64,000 bases of DNA from an uncultured Oscillospiraceae bacterium. Its GTDB lineage: Bacteria; Bacillota; Clostridia; Oscillospirales; Oscillospiraceae. The notes below the pieces were generated by a model. That model made no database searches. It was given only the letters and a program-made list of their open reading frames with translations, and was not told where the DNA came from. The stretch lies in NCBI GenBank assembly GCA_934569225.1, contig CAKTKC010000001.1, positions 191,627 to 255,626 on the forward strand, in the 5' to 3' direction. Made by a program: the position numbers and the translations under genes. Shown here one piece after another: positions 38,720 through 47,384 of this stretch; position 1 is the first letter of the stretch; every line of letters begins with the position of its first letter.

Positions 38720-41139
38720 GAGTCACTCCTTTCCCGGAATACCTTTGCGTTTTTTCCCTTTTGCCGCCAGGCTTTCAGAAAGCTGCCGCAGCCGCGGAAG
38801 AAATGGCCGTTGAAAATTTCCACTACGGCTTCCGCCATGGCCATGTCCGCCATCCCGCCCGTCATTTTCGCAATGCCGCGAAAGGGCATATTCAGGCGGA
38901 ACAGGGCGTCCAGATCGGGTTTCCCTTTGGCGTTGGCTTTGTCAACCTGACGCCGGAACAGCCTGTAGACCTGCCTACCCAGCCAGCTGGGGGCGTACCG
39001 CAATTGGGTAAAGGTGTCGTTTATTGTAAGCGGCGCGGTTCGATCCCATTTGTGCTCCGGTACGGGATGTCCCAGCAGACGGGCAAATTCTTCATCGCTG
39101 ACGGATGTTACCTGCCCGGAGAAGTAGCTGGGAAGGGCATCGGGCGTGTAAGGGAGCGGTGCGTGGGTGCCTTCTGCGGTCAGGGATTTCTCCAGGCGGA
39201 TATCCAGAGAGGAAGCGCCGACCTGAATCCGGTAACTGCCGCTCTCGATTTCCCAGCGGTTTGTCGCCACGTTGAAGTAACGAAAGGCCTTGTCATCCAG
39301 CGGAATGGAGACCGTCCGGCTTTCCCCTGGCTGAAGGAATACCTTCGCAAAGCCTTTCAGCTCCTGTGCAGGGCGGAATACCGCCGGATTTTCGGGAGAA
39401 ATGTACAGCTGAGCGATTTCCGCGCCCGGAACGCTTCCCGTGTTGGTAATGCGGAAAACGGCCTCTGTGTCGGATATCTCCAGATCGGAATAGGAAAAAG
39501 AGGTGTAGCTCAAGCCGAACCCGAAGGGAAAGCGAACCGCCCTGCCTGCCGTATTATAGTAGCGATAGCCAACGTAAACTCCTTCCCGGTACTCTGCCGT
39601 TTTTTCCTGACCGGGATAGTAACGGCTGCACGGGGTATCTTCCAGCCTGATCGGCCAGCTTTCCGCCAGCTTCCCGGAAGGAACGGCTTTTCCGGTGAGA
39701 AGGTCTGCCATTGCACCGGCTCCGGCCTGCCCGCCCAGATAACCGTGAATCAGACTTTTGCAGTGAACGATCCAGGGCGCTTCTACAGGCGCGCCGCCGG
39801 ACAGAACAACAACAATGTTGGAGTTCTCCTGGGAAAGGGCTTCCAGAAGCTCTGCCTGACAGGGGCGGATGGACATGTCCGTCCTGTCCATTCCCTCCGT
39901 TTCCGCCAGTTCATCCAGGCCGAGCCAGAGGATGACCACGTCTGCCTGTCGGGCAAGCCCAAGCGCAGTCTGAAACGCGGAATCATTTGCGCCGCCGAAG
40001 CGCTCAAACCCCGGCGCATATCCGATGACATCCAGAGAACTGCTTTCCAGGAATGTCAGAGGACAGTCCAGCTTCGTCGGATTCACGCAGCTGGAGCCGC
40101 TTCCCTGATACCGGGGCGCTTTTGCAAAGTCCCCGATTACCGCCACACGGGTGCCTGCGGCCAAAGGAAGCAGATGGTCTTCATTTTTCAGCAGCACTGC
40201 GGACTCCGCCGCCGCGCGGCGGGCGAGGGCGTGGTGACATTCCGGATCGAAGGAAACATTTTTTTCGTCCGGCTGAGACACCGACAGGCATTTTTCCAGA
40301 TACTCGCTCAGAATCTGATCCAGCCACTTCTCATCGACTTTGCCCTCCCGCACTGCCCGAAGGACTTCCAGGTCGCTGGTTCCGCCGGTGGTGGGCATTT
40401 CCATATGGCTTCCTGCCAGAAGTCCTGCGACGCGGTCGTTGCAGCCGCCCCAGTCCGTTACGACGAAGCCGTCAAAGCCCCATTCGTCCACCAGGATATC
40501 CCGGAGCAAATGCCGGTTTTCGTTGGCATATACGCCGTTGACCCGGTTGTAGGACGACATGATGCACTGGGGCTTTCCTTCCTTCACGGCGATCTCAAAG
40601 CCGGTGAGGTAGATTTCCCGCAGCGTCCTTTCGTCAAGCACGCTGTCGGAGTGCATCCGCAGCGTCTCCTGACTGTTCACGGCAAAGTGCTTCGGACACG
40701 CCGCAACGCCCTGGGACTGAATGCCGCGGATGTAGGCGGCGGCCATTTTCCCGGAAAGGTAAGGATCTTCCGAGAAGTATTCAAAGTTCCGCCCGCAAAG
40801 AGGACTGCGCTTGATATTCAGCCCAGGCCCCAGCAGAACGTGAACCTTCTGCGCTGCCGTCTCCTCGCCCAGAGCCGCGCCGATCTCCTCCGCCAGTGCG
40901 GTATCCCAGGAATTTGCAACTGTCGCCGCCGACGGCCAGCAGGTCGCGGGAACGCTGGAATGCAGTCCCAGGTGATCGGCCGCGCCTTCCTGCTTGCGCA
41001 GGCCGCTGGGGCCATCCGAAAAGCGGATGGCGGGAATCCTCAGATGCGCAATGGCTTTGGTCGTAAACTGTGTACCGCCGCTGAGCAGGGAGCATTTTTC
41101 CTCCAGGGTCATACGATTTATGTAATCTTGTATTTTCAC
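38716..41139 (-). CDS. Glycoside hydrolase family 3 (beta-glucosidase type)
   Basis: A 807-residue GH3 enzyme with the usual order: N-terminal TIM-barrel domain, C-terminal alpha/beta sandwich (about 310-540) and a fibronectin III-like domain (about 590-660). The substrate motif KHFAVNSQE is at 150-158, and the nucleophile is Asp229 in VVTDWGG. It lacks a signal peptide, so it probably works in the cytoplasm on imported beta-glucosides. The start is GTG at 41139 after AAAGGA. The last 140 residues extend past the FnIII fold and are rich in aromatic and basic residues. The C-terminus is translationally coupled to GtrA. Confidence 0.92.
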   Translation of the reverse strand: MKIQDYINRMTLEEKCSLLSGGTQFTTKAIAHLRIPAIRFSDGPSGLRKQEGAADHLGLHSSVPATCWPSAATVANSWDTALAEEIGAALGEETAAQKVHVLLGPGLNIKRSPLCGRNFEYFSEDPYLSGKMAAAYIRGIQSQGVAACPKHFAVNSQETLRMHSDSVLDERTLREIYLTGFEIAVKEGKPQCIMSSYNRVNGVYANENRHLLRDILVDEWGFDGFVVTDWGGCNDRVAGLLAGSHMEMPTTGGTSDLEVLRAVREGKVDEKWLDQILSEYLEKCLSVSQPDEKNVSFDPECHHALARRAAAESAVLLKNEDHLLPLAAGTRVAVIGDFAKAPRYQGSGSSCVNPTKLDCPLTFLESSSLDVIGYAPGFERFGGANDSAFQTALGLARQADVVILWLGLDELAETEGMDRTDMSIRPCQAELLEALSQENSNIVVVLSGGAPVEAPWIVHCKSLIHGYLGGQAGAGAMADLLTGKAVPSGKLAESWPIRLEDTPCSRYYPGQEKTAEYREGVYVGYRYYNTAGRAVRFPFGFGLSYTSFSYSDLEISDTEAVFRITNTGSVPGAEIAQLYISPENPAVFRPAQELKGFAKVFLQPGESRTVSIPLDDKAFRYFNVATNRWEIESGSYRIQVGASSLDIRLEKSLTAEGTHAPLPYTPDALPSYFSGQVTSVSDEEFARLLGHPVPEHKWDRTAPLTINDTFTQLRYAPSWLGRQVYRLFRRQVDKANAKGKPDLDALFRLNMPFRGIAKMTGGMADMAMAEAVVEIFNGHFFRGCGSFLKAWRQKGKNAKVFRERSDS

Positions 41140-41155
41140 ATTTTCAGTCCTTTGA

Positions 41156-41190
41156 GCGTCCCCGCCCGGCCGGATAGCCGGGTGGGGACG
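41156..41190 (-). other. Intercistronic hairpin in the glucosidase operon
   Basis: GCGTCCCCGCCCGGC pairs with GCCGGGTGGGGACG (one G-T wobble), with no T run on either side. It lies between the lipoprotein and the GH3 gene and could tune their relative expression. Confidence 0.55.
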
Positions 41191-41214
41191 TTCTTCACAT
41201 TCGGTGCGGCGGCT

Positions 41215-42423
41215 TTAGCCGTCAACGGAGGTCCACAGGGTGGCGTGGTTATAGCTCAGAGTAACCGTTCCGTCACCGTTGTCCGTCCAGATACCTTCGA
41301 TGGAGGACGGACCCTCGGGAGGCATTTCTCCCAGCTGGGAGAGCTTGAACGTACCGTCGGTATACAGCTCCAGGGGCGCGTCGTCAAAGCTGAACCGGCA
41401 GTCCGCGGCTACGATGAAGCTGTAGGTGGAGCCTGCATTGGCCGCGATGGGGGTCGCCGTGAAGGTAAAGCTGACGGAGGAATTGTCGCTGTTCAGCGTT
41501 CCGCCGGTGGTCACATCCAGCTTCTCCGTAACCTGAGGATAGCTGAAGGATTTCCGCGCGATTCCGTCGGTGTAGTAATAGTTTTTCGAGATCACGTTGT
41601 GCTCGCCGAAGGTCACGCCCTGCGCCACATCGACGGTGTTGGTCTCCGCATTCGTGGCAAAGGCAGAGGCACTGTGCCCCACGGCCTTGACGTCATAGGT
41701 GGCGCCGGGGGTCAGATCTGCGCACTGCGTGGAGTAATGGTCGGCGGACAGAGCGTCAATGGTCACTTCCACCGTGTCGGCGGCGTCTTCCACATTGGTA
41801 AATGTCACCACGACGGAATCCGGATAAACCTGATACATGTAGTTGCCAATGTTGCTTACCTGAACATCAACGGTATCCTCAAATGTGTTCCACAGGTAAT
41901 CGATCACCGGGTCTTCCATCACGCCGGAGCAGGAATAGGCGGCCGTCGCGGCGGAGGACATGGCATTCTGGTTGTCGTTCATGGAGGGGAACGCGAAGAC
42001 CTTTACAAGATACTCTCCGTAGCCGTAGCTGATCAGGTCATTTACGTTGCCGGAGTAGGTTTCCTCACCGTTTCCTGTGGCGGGAATGGAGTCACTGGAG
42101 AAAAGGAACGCGTCCTTGTCGTCGGTAGCATCCGTGCTGCAGAAATACATGAGGTAGTAATCGGCATTTTCCACGCCGCCAAAGGAATAACTGCCGTCCG
42201 CGTCCAGCGTAAAGTCAGCGGGGGTTGCCAGCTTTGCCTTTGCGCTTTCCTGGTCTCCCTTTGCCTCCGCGGTGGAACCGGAGGGGAACCACGCTTTCAT
42301 GACCGCGCCGACCTCATTGCGGTAAATTTCCGCATTGCTGAAGGCAGTCGTGGAACAGGCTGTTGTGAAAATACAGATTGCCGCGATCATCAGCAGCAGG
42401 ATCAATTTCTTTCCATGCTTCAT
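41215..42423 (-). CDS. Putative lipoprotein of unknown function
   Basis: A 402-residue secreted protein. The signal peptide ends in a lipobox-like TTAC (Cys about 23), suggesting lipid anchoring. The mature part is rich in Asp, Thr and Ser and seems to contain repeated beta-sandwich-like strands (for example VDVQVSNIGNYMYQVYPDSVVVTFTN near 170-195, split by SADHYSTQC). I recognise no catalytic motif. It starts at 42423 after GGAGGAAG; upstream ATGs of the frame lie in the previous gene. It is one base away from the four-helix protein and sits between two GH3 genes, so a carbohydrate-binding or scaffolding role at the surface is plausible. Confidence 0.75.
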   Translation of the reverse strand: MKHGKKLILLLMIAAICIFTTACSTTAFSNAEIYRNEVGAVMKAWFPSGSTAEAKGDQESAKAKLATPADFTLDADGSYSFGGVENADYYLMYFCSTDATDDKDAFLFSSDSIPATGNGEETYSGNVNDLISYGYGEYLVKVFAFPSMNDNQNAMSSAATAAYSCSGVMEDPVIDYLWNTFEDTVDVQVSNIGNYMYQVYPDSVVVTFTNVEDAADTVEVTIDALSADHYSTQCADLTPGATYDVKAVGHSASAFATNAETNTVDVAQGVTFGEHNVISKNYYYTDGIARKSFSYPQVTEKLDVTTGGTLNSDNSSVSFTFTATPIAANAGSTYSFIVAADCRFSFDDAPLELYTDGTFKLSQLGEMPPEGPSSIEGIWTDNGDGTVTLSYNHATLWTSVDG

Positions 42424-42424
42424 A

Positions 42425-42820
42425 TCAGGCTTCCTCCTTCCGGATAAAGCAAGAGACGATTCCCAGAACAACGGCGCCGATGCACAGCAGCATAATGGCC
42501 ACCACGGGAACGAGCGAGCCTCTGGCTCCGTACATATCGATGTTGTTCAGTCTGTCCGCCCATACCGGATGGCTGTTCAGGAAAAACAGACCAAGACCAT
42601 AGGAAACCAGGATCACCTGCAAAAGATTCAGATATTCCGTTGCTTTTCCGTCAACAAAGGCGTAAACCGCTGCACAGGCCGCGCCCAGTGCCAGGGCAAT
42701 GGCGACGACGGAATCGAAGTAGTCATAGACCGCGCCGTAGATGCAGAACGCTGTCAGCGTCACCAGACAAACTGCCGCGCCGATCAGGCTGAGCTTTGCG
42801 CTCATGCTTTTGCCTTTCAT
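42425..42820 (-). CDS. Four-helix membrane protein of unknown function
   Basis: A 131-residue protein with four hydrophobic helices (about residues 8-28, 34-52, 62-80 and 103-125) and short loops; the third loop LNSHPVWADRLNNIDMYGARG is likely outside. It overlaps the end of the upstream GH3 gene by four bases (ATGA) behind AGGAGG, so it is translationally coupled to it. No family is recognised. Its constant position between a membrane-bound GH3 and a lipoprotein suggests a structural or assembly role for a surface complex. Confidence 0.75.
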   Translation of the reverse strand: MKGKSMSAKLSLIGAAVCLVTLTAFCIYGAVYDYFDSVVAIALALGAACAAVYAFVDGKATEYLNLLQVILVSYGLGLFFLNSHPVWADRLNNIDMYGARGSLVPVVAIMLLCIGAVVLGIVSCFIRKEEA

Positions 42821-45765
42821 ACATTATCCTCCTCAGTACGTTTCTTTTGCTTGACCGTATTCACCACGCTGACCACCGTACATGCCAGGAAAGAAACGCC
42901 GAACACTGCGGTCGCAATCAGCATTGCCTGCTGCCACCAGGGTACGATGGTGACGACGGTGCTTCCGCTGGTCAGGCCGTTGACTGCGAAGCTGCGACTG
43001 ATCACGTACAGGTCGTTCTTTGCGGCTCTGCGCAGGTAGGCGATGATAGAGGTATCTCCGGCGTCGACCAGCTTTCCGATGGCGGATTTATAGGCGTTGG
43101 CATCCAGACAGTAGTAATCCTGACCGGTCACCAGGTATTCCGCAAAGTGGTTCTTATATGCGGCGGAGGAGTAGCCGTCGGAGGTGATGTGACCCTTGAA
43201 GCCCCATTCTCCCCGCAGCACATTTTGCAGCAGCGCGGAATTGGCGTTGTTGGGAATGCAGCCGATCCGGTTGAAGGCTGTCATAACGCTCAGTGCGCCG
43301 CCTTCACAGAAAGCGCCCTCAAAAGCTCTCAGATAGATCTCCCGCAGGGCCTGCTCGTTGGTGAACGTCACCACGCCGCCGCGGGCGGTTTCCTGATCGT
43401 TCAGTGCAAAGTGCTTGATGCAGAAGGTCACGCCGACAGACTGCATTGCCGCCGCCTCATGTGCGCCGACGATGTAGCCCAGATTGCCGTCCTCGGAATA
43501 ATACTGGGTGTTGCGCCCGCCGAAGGGAGTACGGTGAAGGTCGCCGCCGCCGTACCAGATCTCCGTCGCGTTGCAGAACAGAGCTTCGATGCCCAGCAGC
43601 TGGCCGCGGGCGTTGAAGCGGTCGGCGTTCCAGGTTCTGGAGGTTGTAGACTCAGATACCCAGCCGATGCACCGGTTGCCGTTGCAGACCAGCGAGCCGA
43701 TGCCGGAATTGTCGTCGGTGCGCTTTGCGCTGGGCATACCCACGCTGTCAAGGGCAACATAACCGTCGTTGTCCGAAATCAGGTTGAGCATATCGTCAAC
43801 CGTCAGCTGATCCAGGAAGGCGTTCCAGGTTTCCTCGTCGTCATAATCCGTGTTGTACAGATCCGCAAAGGTCAGACCGTTGTCCGCGCCAAAGACGAAT
43901 TCCTCGCCGGTATCATATTCCTCTGCGGAATACCAATTCGCGACCATGTCTTCCAGCATTTCTGCCGTCATGGCAAGCTTGATCGCCTTCTCGGGGTAGG
44001 TGCCTTCCCAGTCGCTGCGGGAGAGGTAGGTGAAGTCGGTGCCGTAGTAATTCACGTCCGCCTTTTCAAACTGGTTGGTCACTTCTGTGTCGTTGAAACG
44101 GGAAAGCTTGTAGCTCTGGGTGTCCAGATTCTCCTGGCTCCAGGCGTGAACCATTGTCTCGTCGCCGCTGTAGTCCATGCCGTCGGCGGTGGTGAAGCCC
44201 TTGGCCGCCAGAACGTTATTCAGTGCATCATGGGCGTTTTTGCCGATCGCCAGATAGTAGTTGCCTGCGCTGAGGATATAGCCCTGTGCGCCGTAAGCGT
44301 CGTAGCTTGCCAGGAAGTAACGCTCTACCTCCACGGTCACGGTCTCGGAGGCACCGGGCGCCAGCTCGGAGGTCTTTCCGAAGCCTACCAGCTGAACGGC
44401 GGCCTTTTCCACCTTGTTCTGCTTTTCATACTCGCCGTAGGGGGTCTGCGCATAGACCTGAACCACGTCCATGCCGGCGGTGTCGCCGGTGTTGGTCACG
44501 GTCACGTCAACCAGATAGGCGTCCTTCTGCACGTCGTATTCCACCTTGTCCAGCTTCTGGGCAAAGGAGGTATAGGACAGACCGTAGCCGAAGGGGAACG
44601 CAACCTCTTCGGTATAGTTCCACGCATTTCCGGAGGAAGAACCGACCGTGCCGGCTGCGTTTCCGCTGCGCATGACGGTATCTTCGTAGCGGGTCTCATA
44701 GTATTTGTAGCCGACGTAAATGCCCTCGGCATAGAGGATCCAGTTGTCCTCGGATTCCTCGCTGCCCGCGTCCGCATCGTTCGCGGCCACCCAGTCCAGG
44801 TTTGTCCACTTCTGGGTGTTGCCTGCGGCATAGGTGATCGCGGGGGAGGAAAGGGAATTGACTGCGTAGGTGTCCACGGCATGGCCGGAGGGGTTGGCTG
44901 CGCCCACCAGAATATTCACAACGCCGGTATAGCCCGTTGTACCGGTCCGGCCGATGATCATGCAGGCGTCCACGTCATAATCGTCCAGCCAGCCCAGCTC
45001 CATGGCCTGTTCCGAGTTGATCAGAACGATGATGCTCTTCAGGATGCCGGCGGCCTTCTGTTCCTTCAGGTATGCCATCAGGTCTTCTTCGTTTTTCGAG
45101 AGGTTCAGGTAGTGCCGGCCTTCCTGGGTGACCATGACCGGGTCGTTGCCCTCACCGCCGGCACGGGACAGAACCACGATGGCCGCATCGTTGCAGGAGT
45201 CCTTCCAGGTTGCTTCCTGTGCGCGTACATCCTTGATCTCGCCCTCGGCGACCTGGGAACCGTTGGTGGTACCAAGACTGCCATAAGCAGTTTCGCCGAG
45301 AACGGCATTGACGTTTTCCACGCCCAGCTCAGCCTGCAAAGCGGAGACCAGCGTGGACGGGACGATGGAGTCAAAGGGGGTTCTTGTGGAAGCGCCCACG
45401 GAATGGAAGGAGCCGTTTCCAAATACCGTGACGCCTGCACCCTGATGCAGGGGCAGCGCGCCGTTTTCATTTTTCAGAAGGACGGCGCCTTCCTGTGCCT
45501 GGGTGATGTTTTCGGCGGCGACATCAAGCTCCAGCAAAAGCGCCGCCTGGTTGTTGCTGCTGTCGATATCATACGGATTGTCGTATACGATCGCGCTGGC
45601 GGCATCTTCTGCGTCGTTCTGAACGATTTTGCTGGTGGTCAGGTTCAGCGCAGAGTTGATCACGCCCGCATAACGGAATGTCAGTGTGGTCGCCGACGTG
45701 CAGATAAACAGCAGAAATGCCATTATTCCGGCGATACCGCGAAGAAGTGCTGTCCTTTTTTTCAT
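42817..45765 (-). CDS. Membrane-anchored, circularly permuted GH3 glycosidase
   Basis: A 982-residue GH3 protein with reversed domain order. After an N-terminal membrane segment (residues 8-30) comes the alpha/beta sandwich normally found at the C-terminus (about 85-395), then an FnIII domain (about 415-490). The TIM-barrel domain comes last, with KHFALNDQE at 784-792 and the nucleophile motif SDG at Asp863 (usually SDW). A second membrane helix lies at about 945-968, with a basic tail inside. The active domains are thus held outside the cell by two anchors. Reversed GH3 order is known in rumen Clostridia. The ATG at 45765 follows GGAGG. Confidence 0.9.
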   Translation of the reverse strand: MKKRTALLRGIAGIMAFLLFICTSATTLTFRYAGVINSALNLTTSKIVQNDAEDAASAIVYDNPYDIDSSNNQAALLLELDVAAENITQAQEGAVLLKNENGALPLHQGAGVTVFGNGSFHSVGASTRTPFDSIVPSTLVSALQAELGVENVNAVLGETAYGSLGTTNGSQVAEGEIKDVRAQEATWKDSCNDAAIVVLSRAGGEGNDPVMVTQEGRHYLNLSKNEEDLMAYLKEQKAAGILKSIIVLINSEQAMELGWLDDYDVDACMIIGRTGTTGYTGVVNILVGAANPSGHAVDTYAVNSLSSPAITYAAGNTQKWTNLDWVAANDADAGSEESEDNWILYAEGIYVGYKYYETRYEDTVMRSGNAAGTVGSSSGNAWNYTEEVAFPFGYGLSYTSFAQKLDKVEYDVQKDAYLVDVTVTNTGDTAGMDVVQVYAQTPYGEYEKQNKVEKAAVQLVGFGKTSELAPGASETVTVEVERYFLASYDAYGAQGYILSAGNYYLAIGKNAHDALNNVLAAKGFTTADGMDYSGDETMVHAWSQENLDTQSYKLSRFNDTEVTNQFEKADVNYYGTDFTYLSRSDWEGTYPEKAIKLAMTAEMLEDMVANWYSAEEYDTGEEFVFGADNGLTFADLYNTDYDDEETWNAFLDQLTVDDMLNLISDNDGYVALDSVGMPSAKRTDDNSGIGSLVCNGNRCIGWVSESTTSRTWNADRFNARGQLLGIEALFCNATEIWYGGGDLHRTPFGGRNTQYYSEDGNLGYIVGAHEAAAMQSVGVTFCIKHFALNDQETARGGVVTFTNEQALREIYLRAFEGAFCEGGALSVMTAFNRIGCIPNNANSALLQNVLRGEWGFKGHITSDGYSSAAYKNHFAEYLVTGQDYYCLDANAYKSAIGKLVDAGDTSIIAYLRRAAKNDLYVISRSFAVNGLTSGSTVVTIVPWWQQAMLIATAVFGVSFLACTVVSVVNTVKQKKRTEEDNV

Positions 45766-45957
45766 AGTTACCTCCATATACTTACTGTTATCCCTGTTTT
45801 GCAGAATCATCTGCCTGCATATGCCGCCGGCAAACAGGCATGCCGGGCAGCAGATACTAGCTTCCTCTCGTCATCTCTCACGCTCCCGTTCCGATCTTTG
45901 TCCCCTGGATCCTGTCCCCGGAAACCCACAAGCCTGTGCAGTTTCCTGTCGATCTGG

Positions 45958-46026
45958 ATTATAGCAAAGATTTTTCGCCGTGGCGCCGGGATTGCGCACT
46001 TTGTCGATTTTTTGGCGTAAATTGTC
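45958..46026 (-). promoter_or_regulatory. Glucosidase operon promoter with candidate LytTR repeats
   Basis: On the minus strand TATAAT (45963-45958) has no -35 box. Upstream are two direct repeats, GCGCACTTTGTC (45994-46005 as read on plus) and GCGTAAATTGTC (46015-46026), identical at 9 of 12 positions and 21 bp apart, which is two helical turns. This is the arrangement of LytTR-activated promoters. The roughly 190-base leader down to 45766 has an imperfect GC-rich stem-loop near 45830-45860 and no gene. Confidence 0.55.
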
Positions 46027-46048
46027 ATTCCTGTCGTGCCGGTTGCAC

Positions 46049-46080
46049 AAAAATTCCCCTTGCATCAGCAAGGGGAATCT
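46049..46080 (-). terminator. Terminator of the GHKL/LytTR operon
   Basis: ATTCCCCTTGC and GCAAGGGGAAT form an 11-bp stem with loop ATCA, followed on the minus strand by TTTTTG. The kinase stop codon (46065) lies within it. Confidence 0.85.
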
Positions 46081-47384
46081 TTTGAACCGGAATCCGGAAG
46101 AAGAATTTGCAGCACAAACCATTGCTTTTCCGTCCGCACCGTGGCAATTCCGTCGTATTTTCCGACAACGTAGCGGATACTTTTCAGACCGTATCCGTGG
46201 AAGTTCTCGTCCTTTTTTGTGGTGATGGGCAGACCTTCGGAGAAGTGCAGATCCCCTTCGTAGTAGTTTTCAAACCGGATCAGCACAAAATTCCGTTGGG
46301 AGGAAACCGTAACATGGATCAGCCGCTTCTCCGGATTCCGGATTTTCTCCACACACTCGATGGCGTTGTCCAGCGCGTTTCCGAAAATTGCGCTTAAGTC
46401 CATTACTTCCATAAAGTCCAGCAGCCTGCCGTCTGCCACACAGGTCAGGCTGATGTTGTTTTGCATACAGTACAGACCTTTGCCGGTGAGAACGGTGTCC
46501 AGAACCTGATTGCCTGTTTTGTACTGGGCCTCGTAGGTCTTGATTTCCGCTTCCATCTGATCCAGGTACTGCTCGCGCTTGCTCTCGTCCGTCAGGGAGC
46601 GAAGCAGCGCGATCTGGTGCTTCATGTCGTGGTATTTCCGGTTGATCAGGTCGATGCTGTCCTTGGATATCTGATACTGCTGGTACTGCACCTTCTGTAC
46701 GTTGCGCACTGCCTCCAACTCCCGGCTGATCCGCAGCTCCCGGCACTGAACGTGATGGGCGTAGAGAATCGCCAGTCCGCCCAGATCCATGATGGTGCGG
46801 ATGTTGTATATCTCTGCACCGTACCGCCCGCTGAAGGGAGTGTTGTTCGTCAGAAAGCTCAAATTGCTTGCGGCAAAAACGGCAATGCCGATGATGGCTG
46901 CGGTACTCAGCTCCCGCCACGTAATATCCAGTCTGCCGCCCTTGGCGCACAGCCTGCGCAGCATGGCGCCCGTCAGCAGAAACGCCGCCAGGTAAACGCC
47001 CATCAGCAGTCCGAGCTGCTGCCACGCGGGCGCATCCAGCAGGAGGAAGCAGTGCAGCTGCCACTCAAGGGATGCCACAAACTCTGCCAGCACGAACGCC
47101 TGAACGCAGTAGAATGCCGCGTCCCGCAGACTGATTTTTCCGCACAGCCATATCAGAAGAAACATCAGCCCGACGGCTCCGGCCATGCAGGGAAGCCAGA
47201 GTTCCAGAGGAAGACCGCCTGTCAGAACCATAAATCCCACAATTACGCCGAAAAGAGCGCCGGAAACCGCGGCGAGACGCCATCCGTGAAAACGCTTGGG
47301 AAGCGGGATGATGTAGACCATGCAGGCCAGCCATTCCGCCAGAGCGGTGTACAGCCGGGGAATATCAGGAAGTGTATTATTCAT
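46065..47384 (-). CDS. GHKL-domain sensor kinase (AgrC-like)
   Basis: A 439-residue sensor. Six hydrophobic helices fill residues about 8-190. A helical region with the phospho-accepting histidine follows in RKYHDMKHQIALLRSL near residues 250-265, then a GHKL ATPase domain with FGNALDNAIECVEKI near 332-346 and a GYGLKSIRYVVGKYDG G-box near 402-417. This design is typical of AgrC-like kinases, which often sense peptides or small molecules. Its start overlaps the response regulator stop by four bases. With the LytTR partner it likely controls the GH3 operon directly downstream. No peptide pheromone gene is visible nearby. Confidence 0.9.
   Translation of the reverse strand: MNNTLPDIPRLYTALAEWLACMVYIIPLPKRFHGWRLAAVSGALFGVIVGFMVLTGGLPLELWLPCMAGAVGLMFLLIWLCGKISLRDAAFYCVQAFVLAEFVASLEWQLHCFLLLDAPAWQQLGLLMGVYLAAFLLTGAMLRRLCAKGGRLDITWRELSTAAIIGIAVFAASNLSFLTNNTPFSGRYGAEIYNIRTIMDLGGLAILYAHHVQCRELRISRELEAVRNVQKVQYQQYQISKDSIDLINRKYHDMKHQIALLRSLTDESKREQYLDQMEAEIKTYEAQYKTGNQVLDTVLTGKGLYCMQNNISLTCVADGRLLDFMEVMDLSAIFGNALDNAIECVEKIRNPEKRLIHVTVSSQRNFVLIRFENYYEGDLHFSEGLPITTKKDENFHGYGLKSIRYVVGKYDGIATVRTEKQWFVLQILLPDSGSKDSPC

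Noticed and set aside
38761-42447. 1228-codon plus-strand frame across the GH3 and lipoprotein genes
   Set aside because: Both minus-strand genes are intact, with start sites and motifs. The plus frame has no family features and crosses an intergenic hairpin.
42796-46020. 1074-codon plus-strand frame opposite the permuted GH3 gene
   Set aside because: Antisense shadow of a gene with clear GH3 motifs and anchors; it even continues into the promoter region.
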